Positions 38,381 to 51,800 of a DNA stretch of 64,000 nt are shown one piece after another (within the stretch, counting starts at the first letter, position 1; every line of letters begins with the position of its first letter). The stretch lies in contig RPFO01000156.1 in the NCBI GenBank assembly GCA_009746045.1, positions 2,177,097-2,241,096 of the forward strand, read 5' to 3'. Position numbers and translations under genes: made by a program. The notes below the pieces were generated by a model that was not told the origin of the DNA, did not search any database, and saw only the letters and a list, made by a program, of their open reading frames with translations. Source of the stretch: Mesostigma viride (Eukaryota > Streptophyta > Mesostigmatophyceae > Mesostigmatales > Mesostigmataceae).

Positions 38381-41300
38381 GTGTGTGTGCAGCCCCCCCT
38401 TGCGTGCGCGGTGTAGGTACGTGTGTGTGCAGCCGCCCCAAGCGTGCATGGTGTGTGTACGTGTGTGCAGCCGCCCCTTGCGTGCGCGGTGTATGCCAGT
38501 GTGTGTGCATGCCGGCCCTTGCGTGCATGGTGTGTGTAAGTGTGTGTGCAGCCGCCCCTTGCGGGCGCGGTGTAGGTACGTATGTGTGCAGCCGCCCCTG
38601 GCGTGCATGGTGTATGTATGTGTGTGTGCAGCCGCCCCTTGCGTGCGCGGTGGATGTACGTGTGTGTGCAGCCACCCCTTGCATGCGCGGTGTATGTACG
38701 TGTGTGTGCAGCCGCCCCTTGCGTGCGCGGTGTAGGTACGTGTGTGTGCAGCCGCCCCAAGCGTGCATGGTGTGTGTAAGTGTGTGTGCAGCAGCCCCTT
38801 GCGTGCGCGGTGTAGGTACGTATGTGTGCAGCCGCCCTGGCGTGCATGGTGTATGTATGTGTGTGTGCAGCCGCCCCTTGCGTGCGCGGTGTATGTACGT
38901 GTGTGTGCAGCCACCCCTTGCATGCGCGGTGTATGTACATGTGAGTGCCGTCGCCCCAAGCGTGCATTGTGTGTGTAAGTGTGTGTGCAGCAGCCCCTTG
39001 CGTGCGCGGTGTATGTACGTGAGTGTGCAGCCGCCCCGTGGTTGCGCGGTGGATGTACATGTGAGTGCAGCCGCCCCTTGTGTGCGCGGTGTAATATGTA
39101 CGTGTGTGTGCAGCCGTCCCTTGCGTGCGCGGTGTGTGTACGTGTGTGTGCAGCCGCCCCATGCGTGCACGGTGAGTGTAAGTGTGTGTGCAGCAGCCCC
39201 TTGCGTGCGCAGTGTATGTACATGTGAGTGCAGCCGCCCCAAGCGTGCGCGGTGTGTGTACATGTGTGTGCAGTTGCCCCTTGCGTGCGCGGTGGATGTA
39301 CGTGTGTGCATGCCGGCAATTGCGTGCATGGTGTGTGTACGTGTGTGTGCAGCCGCCCCTTGCGTGCGCGGTGTGTGTACGTGTGTGTGCACTTGCCCCT
39401 TGCGTGCGCGGTGGATGTACATGTGTGTGCAGCCGCCCCTTGCGTGCATGGTGTATGTACGTGTGTGTGCAGCCGCCCCTTGCGTGCGCGGTGTATGTAC
39501 GTGTGTGTGCAGCCGTCCCTTGCGTGCGCGGTGTGTGTACGTGTGTGTGCAGCCGCCCCATGCGTGCATGGTGAGTGTAAGTGTGTCTGCAGCCGGCCCT
39601 TGCGTGCGCGGTGTGTGTACATGTGAGTGCAGCCGCCCCAAGCGTGCGCGGTGTGTGTACATGTGTGTGCAGTTGCCCCTTGCGTGCGCGGTGGATGTAC
39701 GTGTGTGTGCATGCCGGCCCTTGCGTGCATGGTGTGTGTACGTGTGTGTGCAGCCGCCCCTTGCGTGCGCGGTGTATGTACATGTGTGTTCATCCTTGTC
39801 CTTGTGTGCATGGTGTAGGTACATGTGGGTGCAGGCGCCCCTTGCGTGCGCGGTGGATGTACATGTGCGGGCAGTTGCCCCTTGCGTGCGCGGTGTACGT
39901 ACATGTGAGTGCAGCCGCCCCTTGCGTGCGCGGTGTATGTACGTGTGTGTGCAGCCGCCCCTTGCGTGCGCGGTGTATGTACGTGTGTGTGCAGCCGCCC
40001 CGTGGTTGCGCGGTGGATGTACATGTGAGTGGAGCCGGTCCTTGCGTGGGCGGTGTATGTACGTGTGTGTGCAGCCGCCCTTGCGTGCGTGGTGTGTGTA
40101 CATGTAAGTGCAGCCGCCCCTTGCGTGCGCGGTGTATGTACGTGTGTGTGCAGCCGTCCCTTGCGTGCGCGGTGTGTGTACGTGTGTGTGCAGCCGCCCC
40201 TTGCGTGCATGGTGAGTGTAAGTGTGTGTGCAGCCGCCCCTTGCGTGCATGGTGTATGTACGTGTGTGTGCAGCCGCCCCTTGCGTGCGCGGTGTATGTA
40301 CGTGTGTGTGCAGCCGTCCCTTGCGTGCGCGGTGTGTGTACGTGTGTGTGCAGCCGCCCCTTGCATGGGCGGTGTATGTACAATTGAGTGCAGCCGGCCC
40401 TTGCGTGCGCGGTGTATGTACATGTGTTTGCACTCGCCCCTTGCGTGCGCGGTGGATGTACATGTGTGTGCAGCCGAACCTTGCGTGCATGGTGTGTGTA
40501 CCTGTGCGTGAAGTCGCTCCTTGCGTGCATGGTGTGTGTACATGTGTGTGCAGCCGCCCCTTGCGTGCATGGTGTATGTACATGTGAGTGCCGTTGCCCC
40601 AAGCGTGCATTGTGTGTGTAAGTGTGTGTGCAGCCGGCCCTTGCGTGCATGGTGTGTGTACATGTGAGTGCAGCCGGCCCTTGCGTGCATGGTGTGTGTA
40701 CGTGTGTGTGCAGTTGCCCCTTGCGTGCGCGGTGTATGTACGTGTGTGTGCAGCCGGCCCTTGCGTGCGCGGTGTGTGTACATGTGTGGGCAGTTGCCCC
40801 TTGCGTGCGCGGTGGATGTACGTGTGTGTGCATGCCGGCAATTGCGTGCAAGGTGTGTGTACGTGTGTGTGCAGCCGCCCCTTGCGTGCGCGGTGTATGT
40901 ACGTGTGTGTGCAGCCGCCCCTTGCGTGCGCGGTGTATGTACGTGTGTGTGCAGCCGCCCCGTGGTTGCGCGGTGGATGTACATGTAAGTGCAGCCGTCC
41001 CTTCCGTGCATGGTGTGTACGTGTGTGTGCAGTTGCCCCTTGTTTGCGCAGTGTATGTACGTGTGTGTGCATGCCGGCCCTTGCGTGCATGGTGTATGTA
41101 CGTGTGTGTTCATCCTTGTCCTTGCGTGCATGGTGTATGTACATGTGGGTGCAGGCGCCCCTTGCGTGCGCGGTGGATGTACATGTGCGGGCAGTGGGTG
41201 TGTGTGCATGCCAGCAATTGCGTGCATGGTGTGTGTACGTGTGTGTGCAGCCGCCCCTTGCGTGCGCAGTGTATGTACATGTGAGTGCAGCCGCCCCAAG

Positions 41301-42839
41301 CGTGCGCGGTGTGTGTACATGTGTGTGCAGTTGCCCCTTGCGTGCGCGGTGGATGTACGTGTGTGTGCATGCCGGCAATTGCGTGCATGGTGTGTGTACG
41401 TGTGTGTGCAGCCGCCCCTTGCGTGCGCGGTGTGTGTACGTGTGTGTGCACTCGCCCCTTGCGTGCGCGGTGGATGTACATGTGTGTGCAGCCGCCCCTT
41501 GCGTGCATGGTGTATGTACATGTGTGTGCAGCCGCCCCTTGCGTGCGCGGTGTATGTACATGCGTGTGCATCCTTGTCCTTGCGTGCATGGTGTATGTAC
41601 ATGTGAGTGCCGTCGCCCCAACCGTGCATTGTGTATGTACGTGTGTGTGCAGCCGCCCCTTGCGTGCATGGTGTGTGTACATGTGTGTGCATCCTTGTCC
41701 TTGCGTGCATGGTGTATGTACATGTGTTTGCACTCGCCCCTTGCGTGCGCGGTGTGTGTACGTGTGTGTGCAGCCGCCCCTTGCGTGCAGGGTGTGTGTA
41801 CATGTGTGTGCATCCTTGTCCTTGCGTGCATGGTGTGTGTACATGTGTGTGCAGCCGCCCCTTGCGTGCGCGGTGGATGTACATGTGCGGGCAGTTGCCC
41901 CTTGCGTGCGCGGTGTATGTACATGTGTTTGCACTCGCCCCTTGCGTGCGCGGTGTATGTACATGTGTGTGCAGCCGCCCCTTGCGTGCATGGTGTATGT
42001 ACATGTGCTTGCACTGGCCCCGTGCGTGCGCGGTGGATGTACATGTGTGTGCAGCCGAACCTTGCGTGCATGGTGTGTGTACCTGTGCGTGAAGTCGCTC
42101 CTTGCGTGCATGGTGTGTGTACGTGTGTGTGCAGCCGCCCCTTGCGTGCATGGTGTATGTACATGTGAGTGCCGTTGCCCCAAGCGTGCATTGTGTGTGT
42201 ATGTGTGTTTGCACTCGCCCCTTGCGTGCGCGGTGGATGTACATGTGTGTGCAGCCGCCCCTTGCGTGCATGGTTTATGTACATGTGTGTGCAGTCGCCC
42301 CGTGCGTGCGCAGTGGATGTACGTGTGTGTGCAGCCGCCCCGTGCGTGCATGGTGTGTGTACGTGTGTGTGCAGCAGCCCCTTGCGTGCGCGGTGTATGT
42401 ACGTTTCTGTGCATGCCGGCCCTTGCGTGCATGGTGTATGTACATGTGCTTGCACTGGCCCCTTGCGTGCGCGGTGTATGTACGTGTGTGTGCAGCCGCC
42501 CCTTGCGTGCGCGGTGTATGTACGTGTGTGCGCACTCGCCCCTTGCGTGCGCGGTGTATGTACGTGTGTGTGCAGCCGCCCCTTGCGTGCGCGGTGTATG
42601 TACATGTGTGTGCATCCTTGTCCTTGCGTGCATGGTGTATGTCAGTCGCCCCTTGCGTGCGCGGTGGATGTACATGTGTGTGCAGCCGCCCCTTGCGTGC
42701 ATGGTGTGTTAATGTGTGTGTGCAGTTGCCCCTTGCGTGCGCGGTGGATGTACGTGTGTGTGCAGCCGTCCCTTGCGTGCGCGGTGTGTGTACGTGTGTG
42801 TGCAGCCGCCCCATGCGTGCATAGTGAGTGTAAGTGTGT

Positions 42840-45800
42840 GTGCAGCCGGCCCTTGCGTGCGCGGTGTGTGTACATGTGAGTGCAGCCGCCCCAAGCGTGC
42901 GCGGTGTGTGTACATGTGTGTGCAGTTGCCCCTTGCGTGCGCGGTGGATGTACGTGTGTGTGCATGCCGGCCCTTGCGTGCATGGTGTGTGTACGTGTGT
43001 GTGCAGCCGCCCCTTGCGTGCGCGGTGTGTGTACGTGTGTGTGCACTCGCCCCTTGCGTGCGCGGTGGATGTACATGTGCGGGCAGTTGCCCCTTGCGTG
43101 CGCGGTGTACGTACATGTGAGTGCAGCCGCCCCTTGCGTGCGCGGTGTATGTACGTGTGTGTGCAGCCGCCCCTTGCGTGCGCGGTGTATGTACGTGTGT
43201 GTGCAGCCGCCCCGTGGTTGCGCGGTGGATGTACATGTGAGTGGAGCCGGTCCTTGCGTGGGCGGTGTATGTACGTGTGTGTGCAGCCGCCCCTTGCGTG
43301 CGCGGTGTGTGTACATGTAAGTGCAGCCGCCCCTTGCGTGCGCAGTGTGTGTACGTGTGTGTGCAGCCGCCCCTTGCGTGCGCGGTGTGTGTACGTGTGT
43401 GTGCACTCGCCCCTTGCGTGCGCGGTGGATGTACATGTGCGGGCAGTTGCCCCTTGCGTGCGCGGTGTACGTACATGTGAGTGCAGCCGCCCCTTGCGTG
43501 CGCGGTGTATGTACGTGTGTGTGCAGCCGCCCCTTGCGTGCGCGGTGTATGTACGTGTGTGTGCAGCCGCCCCGTGGTTGCGCGGTGGATGTACATGTGA
43601 GTGGAGCCGGTCCTTGCGTGGGCGGTGTATGTACGTGTGTGTGCAGCCGCCCCTTGCGTGCGCGGTGTGTGTACATGTAAGTGCAGCCGCCCCTTGCGTG
43701 CGCGGTGTATGTACGTGTGTGTGCAGCCGTCCCTTGCGTGCGCGGTGTGTGTACGTGTGTGTGCAGCCGCCCCTTGCGTGCATGGTGAGTGTAAGTGTGT
43801 GTGCAGCAGCCCCTTGCGTGCGCAGTGTATGTACGTGTGTGTGCAGCCGCCCCTTGCGTGCGCGGTGTGTGTACTGTGTGTGCATGCCGGCCCTTGCGTG
43901 CATGGTGTGTGTACGTGTGTGTGCAGCTGCCCCTTGCATGGGCGGTGTATGTACAATTGAGTGCAGCCGGCCCTTGCGTGCGCGGTGTATGTACATGTGT
44001 TTGCACTCGCCCCTTGCGTGCGCGGTGGATGTACATGTGTGTGCAGCCGAACCTTGCGTGCATGGTGTGTGTACCTGTGCGTGAAGTCGCTCCTTGCGTG
44101 CATGGTGTGTGTACGTGTGTGTGCAGCCGCCCCTTGCGTGCATGGTGTATGTACATGTGAGTGCCGTTGCCCCAAGCGTGCATTGTGTGTGTAAGTGTGT
44201 GTGCAGCCGGCCCTTGCGTGCATGGTGTGTGTACATGTGAGTGCAGCCGGCCCTTGCGTGCATGGTGTGTGTACGTGTGTGTGCAGTTGCCCCTTGCGTG
44301 CGCGGTGTATGTACGTGTGTGTGCAGCCGGCCCTTGCGTGCGCGGTGTGTGTACATGTGTGGGCAGTTGCCCCTTGCGTGCGCGGTGGATGTACGTGTGT
44401 GTGCATGCCGGCAATTGCGTGCAAGGTGTGTGTACGTGTGTGTGCAGCCGCCCCTTGCGTGCGCGGTGTATGTACGTGTGTGTGCAGCCGCCCCTTGCGT
44501 GCGCGGTGTATGTACGTGTGTGTGCAGCCGCCCCGTGGTTGCGCGGTGGATGTACATGTAAGTGCAGCCGTCCCTTCCGTGCATGGTGTGTACGTGTGTG
44601 TGCAGTTGCCCCTTGCGTGCGCAGTGTATGTACGTGTGTGTGCATGCCGGCCCTTGCGTGCATGGTGTATGTACGTGTGTGTTCATCCTTGTCCTTGCGT
44701 GCATGGTGTATGTACATGTGGGTGCAGGCGCCCCTTGCGTGCGCGGTGGATGTACATGTGCGGGCAGTGGGTGTGTGTGCATGCCAGCAATTGCGTGCAT
44801 GGTGTGTGTACGTGTGTGTGCAGCCGCCCCTTGCGTGCGCAGTGTATGTACATGTGAGTGCAGCCGCCCCAAGCGTGCGCGGTGTGTGTACATGTGTGTG
44901 CAGTTGCCCCTTGCGTGCGCGGTGGATGTACGTGTGTGTGCATGCCGGCAATTGCGTGCATGGTGTGTGTACGTGTGTGTGCAGCCGCCCCTTGCGTGCG
45001 CGGTGTGTGTACGTGTGTGTGCACTCGCCCCTTGCGTGCGCGGTGGATGTACATGTGTGTGCAGCCGCCCCTTGCGTGCATGGTGTATGTACGTGTGTGT
45101 GCAGCCGCCCCTTGCGTGCGCGGTGTATGTACGTGTGTGTGCAGCCGTCCCTTGCGTGCGCGGTGTGTGTACGTGTGTGTGCAGCCGCCCCATGCGTGCA
45201 TGGTGAGTGTAAGTGTGTGTGCAGCCGGCCCTTGCGTGCGCGGTGTGTGTACATGTGAGTGCAGCCGCCCCAAGCGTGCGCGGTGTGTGTACATGTGTGT
45301 GCAGTTGCCCCTTGCGTGCGCGGTGGATGTACGTGTGTGTGCATGCCGGCCCTTGCGTGCATGGTGTGTGTACGTGTGTGTGCAGCCGCCCCTTGCGTGC
45401 GCGGTGTGTGTACGTGTGTGTGCACTCGCCCCTTGCGTGCGCGGTGGATGTACATGTGTGTGCAGCCGCCCCTTGCGTGCATGGTGTATATGTACGTGTG
45501 TGTGCAGCCGCCCCTTGCGTGCGCGGTGTATGTACGTGTGTGTGCAGCCGGCCCTTGCGTGCATGGTGTGTGTACGTGTGTGTGCAGCCGCCCCTTGCGT
45601 GCGCGGTGTATGTACGTGTTAATGCAGCCTCCCCTTGCGTGCGCAGTGTATGTCCATGTGTGGGCAGTTGCCCCTTGCGTGCGCGGTGTATGTACATGTT
45701 TTTGCACTCGCCCCTTGCGTGCATGGTGTATGTATGTGTGTGTGCAGCCGCCCCTTGCGTGCGCGGTGGATGTACGTGTGTGTGCAGCCACCCCTTTCGT

Positions 45801-48800
45801 GCGCGGTGTATGTACATGTGAGTGCCGTCGCCCCAAGCGTGCATTTTGTGTGTAAGTGTGTGTGCAGCAGCCCCTTGCGTGCGCGGTGTATGTACGTGTG
45901 TGTGCAGCCGGCCCTTGCGTGCATGGTGTGTGTACATGTGTGTTCATCCTTGTCCTTGCGTGCACGGTGTATGTACATGTGGGTGCAGGCGCCCCTTGCG
46001 TGCGCGGTGGATGTACATGTGCGGGCAGTGGGTGTGTGTGCATGCCAGCAATTGCGTGCATGGTGTGTGTACGTGTGTGTGCAGCCGCCCCTTGCGTGCG
46101 CAGTGTATGTACATGTGAGTGCAGCCGCCCCAAGCGTGCGCGGTGTGTGTACATGTGTGTGCAGTTGCCCCTTGCGTGCGCGGTGGATGTACGTGTGTGT
46201 GCATGCCGGCCCTTGCGTGCATGGTGTGTGTACGTGTGTGTGCAGCCGCCCCTTGCGTGCGCGGTGTGTGTACGTGTGTGTGCACTCGCCCCTTGCGTGC
46301 GCGGTGGATGTACATGTGTGTGCAGCCGCCCCTTGCGTGCATGGTGTATATGTACGTGTGTGTGCAGCCGCCCCTTGCGTGCGCGGTGTATGTACGTGTG
46401 TGTGCAGCCGGCCCTTGCGTGCATGGTGTGTGTACGTGTGTGTGCAGCCGCCCCATGCGTGCATGGTGAGTGTAAGTGTGTGTGCAGCCGGCCCTTGCGT
46501 GCGCGGTGTGTGTACATGTGAGTGCAGCCGCCCCAAGCGTGCGCGGTGTGTGTACATGTGTGTGCAGTTGCCCCTTGCGTGCGCGGTGGATGTACGTGTG
46601 TGTGCATGCCGGCCCTTGCGTGCATGGTGTGTGTACGTGTGTGTGCAGCCGCCCCTTGCGTGCGCGGTGTGTGTACGTGTGTGTGCACTCGCCCCTTGCG
46701 TGCGCGGTGGATGTACATGTGTGTGCAGCCGCCCCTTGCGTGCATGGTGTATATGTACGTGTGTGTGCAGCCGCCCCTTGCGTGCGCGGTGTATGTACGT
46801 GTGTGTGCAGCCGGCCCTTGCGTGCATGGTGTGTGTACGTGTGTGTGCAGCCGCCCCTTGCGTGCGCGGTGTATGTACGTGTTAATGCAGCCTCCCCTTG
46901 CGTGCATGGTGTATGTCCATGTGTGGGCAGTTGCCCCTTGCGTGCGCGGTGTATGTACATGTTTTTGCACTCGCCCCTTGCGTGCATGGTGTATGTATGT
47001 GTGTGTGCAGCCGCCCCTTGCGTGCGCGGTGGATGTACGTGTGTGTGCAGCCACCCCTTTCGTGCGCGGTGTATGTACATGTGAGTGCCGTCGCCCCAAG
47101 CGTGCATTTTGTGTGTAAGTGTGTGTGCAGCAGCCCCTTGCGTGCGCGGTGTATGTACGTGTGTGTGCAGCCGCCCCGTGGTTGCGCGGTGGATGTACAT
47201 GTGAGTGGAGCCGGTCCTTGCGTGGGCGGTGTATGTACGTGTGTGTGCAGCCGCCCCTTGCGTGCGTGGTGTGTGTACATGTGTGTGCAGTTGCCCCTTG
47301 CGTGCATGGTGTGTGTACGTGTGTGTGCATGCCGGCCCTTGCGTGCATGGTGTGTGTACGTGTGTGTGCAGCCGGACCTTGCGTGCATGGTGAGTGTAAG
47401 TGTGTGTGCAGCAGCCCCTTGCGTGCGCAGTGTATGTACGTGTGTGTGCAGCCGCCCCTTGCGTGCGCGGTGTGTGTACTGTGTGTGCATGCCGGCCCTT
47501 GCGTGCATGGTGTGTGTACGTGTGTGTGCAGCCGCCCCTTGCGTGCGCGGTGGATGTACACGTGTGTGCAGCCGCCCCTTGCGTGCGCGGTGGATGTACA
47601 TGTGTGGGCAGTTGCCCCTTGCGTGCGCGGTGTATGTACATGTGTTTGCACTCGCCCCTTGCGTGCGCGGTGGATGTACATGTGTGTGCAGCCGAACCTT
47701 GCGTGCATGGTGTGTGTACCTGTGCGTGAAGTCGCTCCTTGCGTGCATGGTGTGTGTACGTGTGTGTGCAGCCGCCCCTTGCGTGCATGGTGTATGTACA
47801 TGTGAGTGCCGTTGCCCCAAGCGTGCATTGTGTGTGTAAGTGTGTGTGCAGCCGGCCCTTGCGTGCATGGTGTGTGTACATGTGAGTGCAGCCGGCCCTT
47901 GCGTGCATGGTGTGTGTACGTGTGTGTGCAGTTGCCCCTTGCGTGCGCGGTGTATGTACGTGTGTGTGCAGCCGGCCCTTGCGTGCGCGGTGTGTGTACA
48001 TGTGTGGGCAGTTGCCCCTTGCGTGCGCGGTGGATGTACGTGTGTGTGCATGCCGGCAATTGCGTGCAAGGTGTGTGTACGTGTGTGTGCAGCCGCCCCT
48101 TGCGTGCGCGGTGTATGTACGTGTGTGTGCAGCCGCCCCTTGCGTGCGCGGTGTGTGTACGTGTGTGTGCAGCCGCCCCATGCGTGCATAGTGAGTGTAA
48201 GTGTGTGTGCAGCCGCCCTTGCGTGCGCGGTGTGTGTACATGTGTGCAGCCGCCCCAAGCGTGCGCGGTGTGTGTACATGTGTGTGCAGTTGCCCCTTGC
48301 GTGCGCGGTGGATGTACGTGTGTGTGCATGCCGGCCCTTGCGTGCATGGTGTGTGTACGTGTGTGTGCAGCCGCCCCTTGCGTGCGCGGTGTGTGTACGT
48401 GTGTGTGCACTCGCCCCTTGCGTGCGCGGTGGATGTACATGTGCGGGCAGTTGCCCCTTGCGTGCGCGGTGTACGTACATGTGAGTGCAGCCGCCCCTTG
48501 CGTGCGCGGTGTATGTACGTGTGTGTGCAGCCGCCCCTTGCGTGCGCGGTGTATGTACGTGTGTGTGCAGCCGCCCCGTGGTTGCGCGGTGGATGTACAT
48601 GTGAGTGGAGCCGGTCCTTGCGTGGGCGGTGTATGTACGTGTGTGTGCAGCCGCCCCTTGCGTGCGCGGTGTGTGTACATGTAAGTGCAGCCGCCCCTTG
48701 CGTGCGCAGTGTGTGTACGTGTGTGTGCAGCCGCCCCTTGCGTGCGCGGTGTGTGTACGTGTGTGTGCACTCGCCCCTTGCGTGCGCGGTGGATGTACAT

Positions 48801-51800
48801 GTGCGGGCAGTTGCCCCTTGCGTGCGCGGTGTACGTACATGTGAGTGCAGCCGCCCCTTGCGTGCGCGGTGTATGTACGTGTGTGTGCAGCCGCCCCTTG
48901 CGTGCGCGGTGTATGTACGTGTGTGTGCAGCCGCCCCGTGGTTGCGCGGTGGATGTACATGTGAGTGGAGCCGGTCCTTGCGTGGGCGGTGTATGTACGT
49001 GTGTGTGCAGCCGCCCCTTGCGTGCGCGGTGTGTGTACATGTAAGTGCAGCCGCCCCTTGCGTGCGCGGTGTATGTACGTGTGTGTGCAGCCGTCCCTTG
49101 CGTGCGCGGTGTGTGTACGTGTGTGTGCAGCCGCCCTTGCGTGCATGGTGAGTGTAAGTGTGTGTGCAGCAGCCCCTTGCGTGCGCAGTGTATGTACGTG
49201 TGTGTGCAGCCGCCCCTTGCGTGCGCGGTGTGTGTACTGTGTGTGCATGCCGGCCCTTGCGTGCATGGTGTGTGTACGTGTGTGTGCAGCTGCCCCTTGC
49301 ATGGGCGGTGTATGTACAATTGAGTGCAGCCGGCCCTTGCGTGCGCGGTGTATGTACATGTGTTTGCACTCGCCCCTTGCGTGCGCGGTGGATGTACATG
49401 TGTGTGCAGCCGAACCTTGCGTGCATGGTGTGTGTACCTGTGCGTGAAGTCGCTCCTTGCGTGCATGGTGTGTGTACGTGTGTGTGCAGCCGCCCCTTGC
49501 GTGCATGGTGTATGTACATGTGAGTGCCGTTGCCCCAAGCGTGCATTGTGTGTGTAAGTGTGTGTGCAGCCGGCCCTTGCGTGCATGGTGTGTGTACATG
49601 TGAGTGCAGCCGGCCCTTGCGTGCATGGTGTGTGTACGTGTGTGTGCAGTTGCCCCTTGCGTGCGCGGTGTATGTACGTGTGTGTGCAGCCGGCCCTTGC
49701 GTGCGCGGTGTGTGTACATGTGTGGGCAGTTGCCCCTTGCGTGCGCGGTGGATGTACGTGTGTGTGCATGCCGGCAATTGCGTGCAAGGTGTGTGTACGT
49801 GTGTGTGCAGCCGCCCCTTGCGTGCGCGGTGTATGTACGTGTGTGTGCAGCCGCCCCTTGCGTGCGCGGTGTATGTACGTGTGTGTGCAGCCGCCCCGTG
49901 GTTGCGCGGTGGATGTACATGTAAGTGCAGCCGTCCCTTCCGTGCATGGTGTGTACGTGTGTGTGCAGTTGCCCCTTGCGTGCGCAGTGTATGTACGTGT
50001 GTGTGCATGCCGGCCCTTGCGTGCATGGTGTATGTACGTGTGTGTTCATCCTTGTCCTTGCGTGCATGGTGTATGTACATGTGGGTGCAGGCGCCCCTTG
50101 CGTGCGCGGTGGATGTACATGTGCGGGCAGTGGGTGTGTGTGCATGCCAGCAATTGCGTGCATGGTGTGTGTACGTGTGTGTGCAGCCGCCCCTTGCGTG
50201 CGCAGTGTATGTACATGTGAGTGCAGCCGCCCCAAGCGTGCGCGGTGTGTGTACATGTGTGTGCAGTTGCCCCTTGCGTGCGCGGTGGATGTACGTGTGT
50301 GTGCATGCCGGCAATTGCGTGCATGGTGTGTGTACGTGTGTGTGCAGCCGCCCCTTGCGTGCGCGGTGTGTGTACGTGTGTGTGCACTCGCCCCTTGCGT
50401 GCGCGGTGGATGTACATGTGTGTGCAGCCGCCCCTTGCGTGCATGGTGTATGTACGTGTGTGTGCAGCCGCCCCTTGCGTGCGCGGTGTATGTACGTGTG
50501 TGTGCAGCCGTCCCTTGCGTGCGCGGTGTGTGTACGTGTGTGTGCAGCCGCCCCATGCGTGCATGGTGAGTGTAAGTGTGTGTGCAGCCGGCCCTTGCGT
50601 GCGCGGTGTGTGTACATGTGAGTGCAGCCGCCCCAAGCGTGCGCGGTGTGTGTACATGTGTGTGCAGTTGCCCCTTGCGTGCGCGGTGGATGTACGTGTG
50701 TGTGCATGCCGGCCCTTGCGTGCATGGTGTGTGTACGTGTGTGTGCAGCCGCCCCTTGCGTGCGCGGTGTGTGTACGTGTGTGTGCACTCGCCCCTTGCG
50801 TGCGCGGTGGATGTACATGTGTGTGCAGCCGCCCCTTGCGTGCATGGTGTATATGTACGTGTGTGTGCAGCCGCCCCTTGCGTGCGCGGTGTATGTACGT
50901 GTGTGTGCAGCCGGCCCTTGCGTGCATGGTGTGTGTACGTGTGTGTGCAGCCGCCCCTTGCGTGCGCGGTGTATGTACGTGTTAATGCAGCCTCCCCTTG
51001 CGTGCGCAGTGTATGTCCATGTGTGGGCAGTTGCCCCTTGCGTGCGCGGTGTATGTACATGTTTTTGCACTCGCCCCTTGCGTGCATGGTGTATGTATGT
51101 GTGTGTGCAGCCGCCCCTTGCGTGCGCGGTGGATGTACGTGTGTGTGCAGCCACCCCTTTCGTGCGCGGTGTATGTACATGTGAGTGCCGTCGCCCCAAG
51201 CGTGCATTTTGTGTGTAAGTGTGTGTGCAGCAGCCCCTTGCGTGCGCGGTGTATGTACGTGTGTGTGCAGCCGGCCCTTGCGTGCATGGTGTGTGTACAT
51301 GTGTGTTCATCCTTGTCCTTGCGTGCACGGTGTATGTACATGTGGGTGCAGGCGCCCCTTGCGTGCGCGGTGGATGTACATGTGCGGGCAGTGGGTGTGT
51401 GTGCATGCCAGCAATTGCGTGCATGGTGTGTGTACGTGTGTGTGCAGCCGCCCCTTGCGTGCGCAGTGTATGTACATGTGAGTGCAGCCGCCCCAAGCGT
51501 GCGCGGTGTGTGTACATGTGTGTGCAGTTGCCCCTTGCGTGCGCGGTGGATGTACGTGTGTGTGCATGCCGGCCCTTGCGTGCATGGTGTGTGTACGTGT
51601 GTGTGCAGCCGCCCCTTGCGTGCGCGGTGTGTGTACGTGTGTGTGCACTCGCCCCTTGCGTGCGCGGTGGATGTACATGTGTGTGCAGCCGCCCCTTGCG
51701 TGCATGGTGTATATGTACGTGTGTGTGCAGCCGCCCCTTGCGTGCGCGGTGTATGTACGTGTGTGTGCAGCCGGCCCTTGCGTGCATGGTGTGTGTACGT

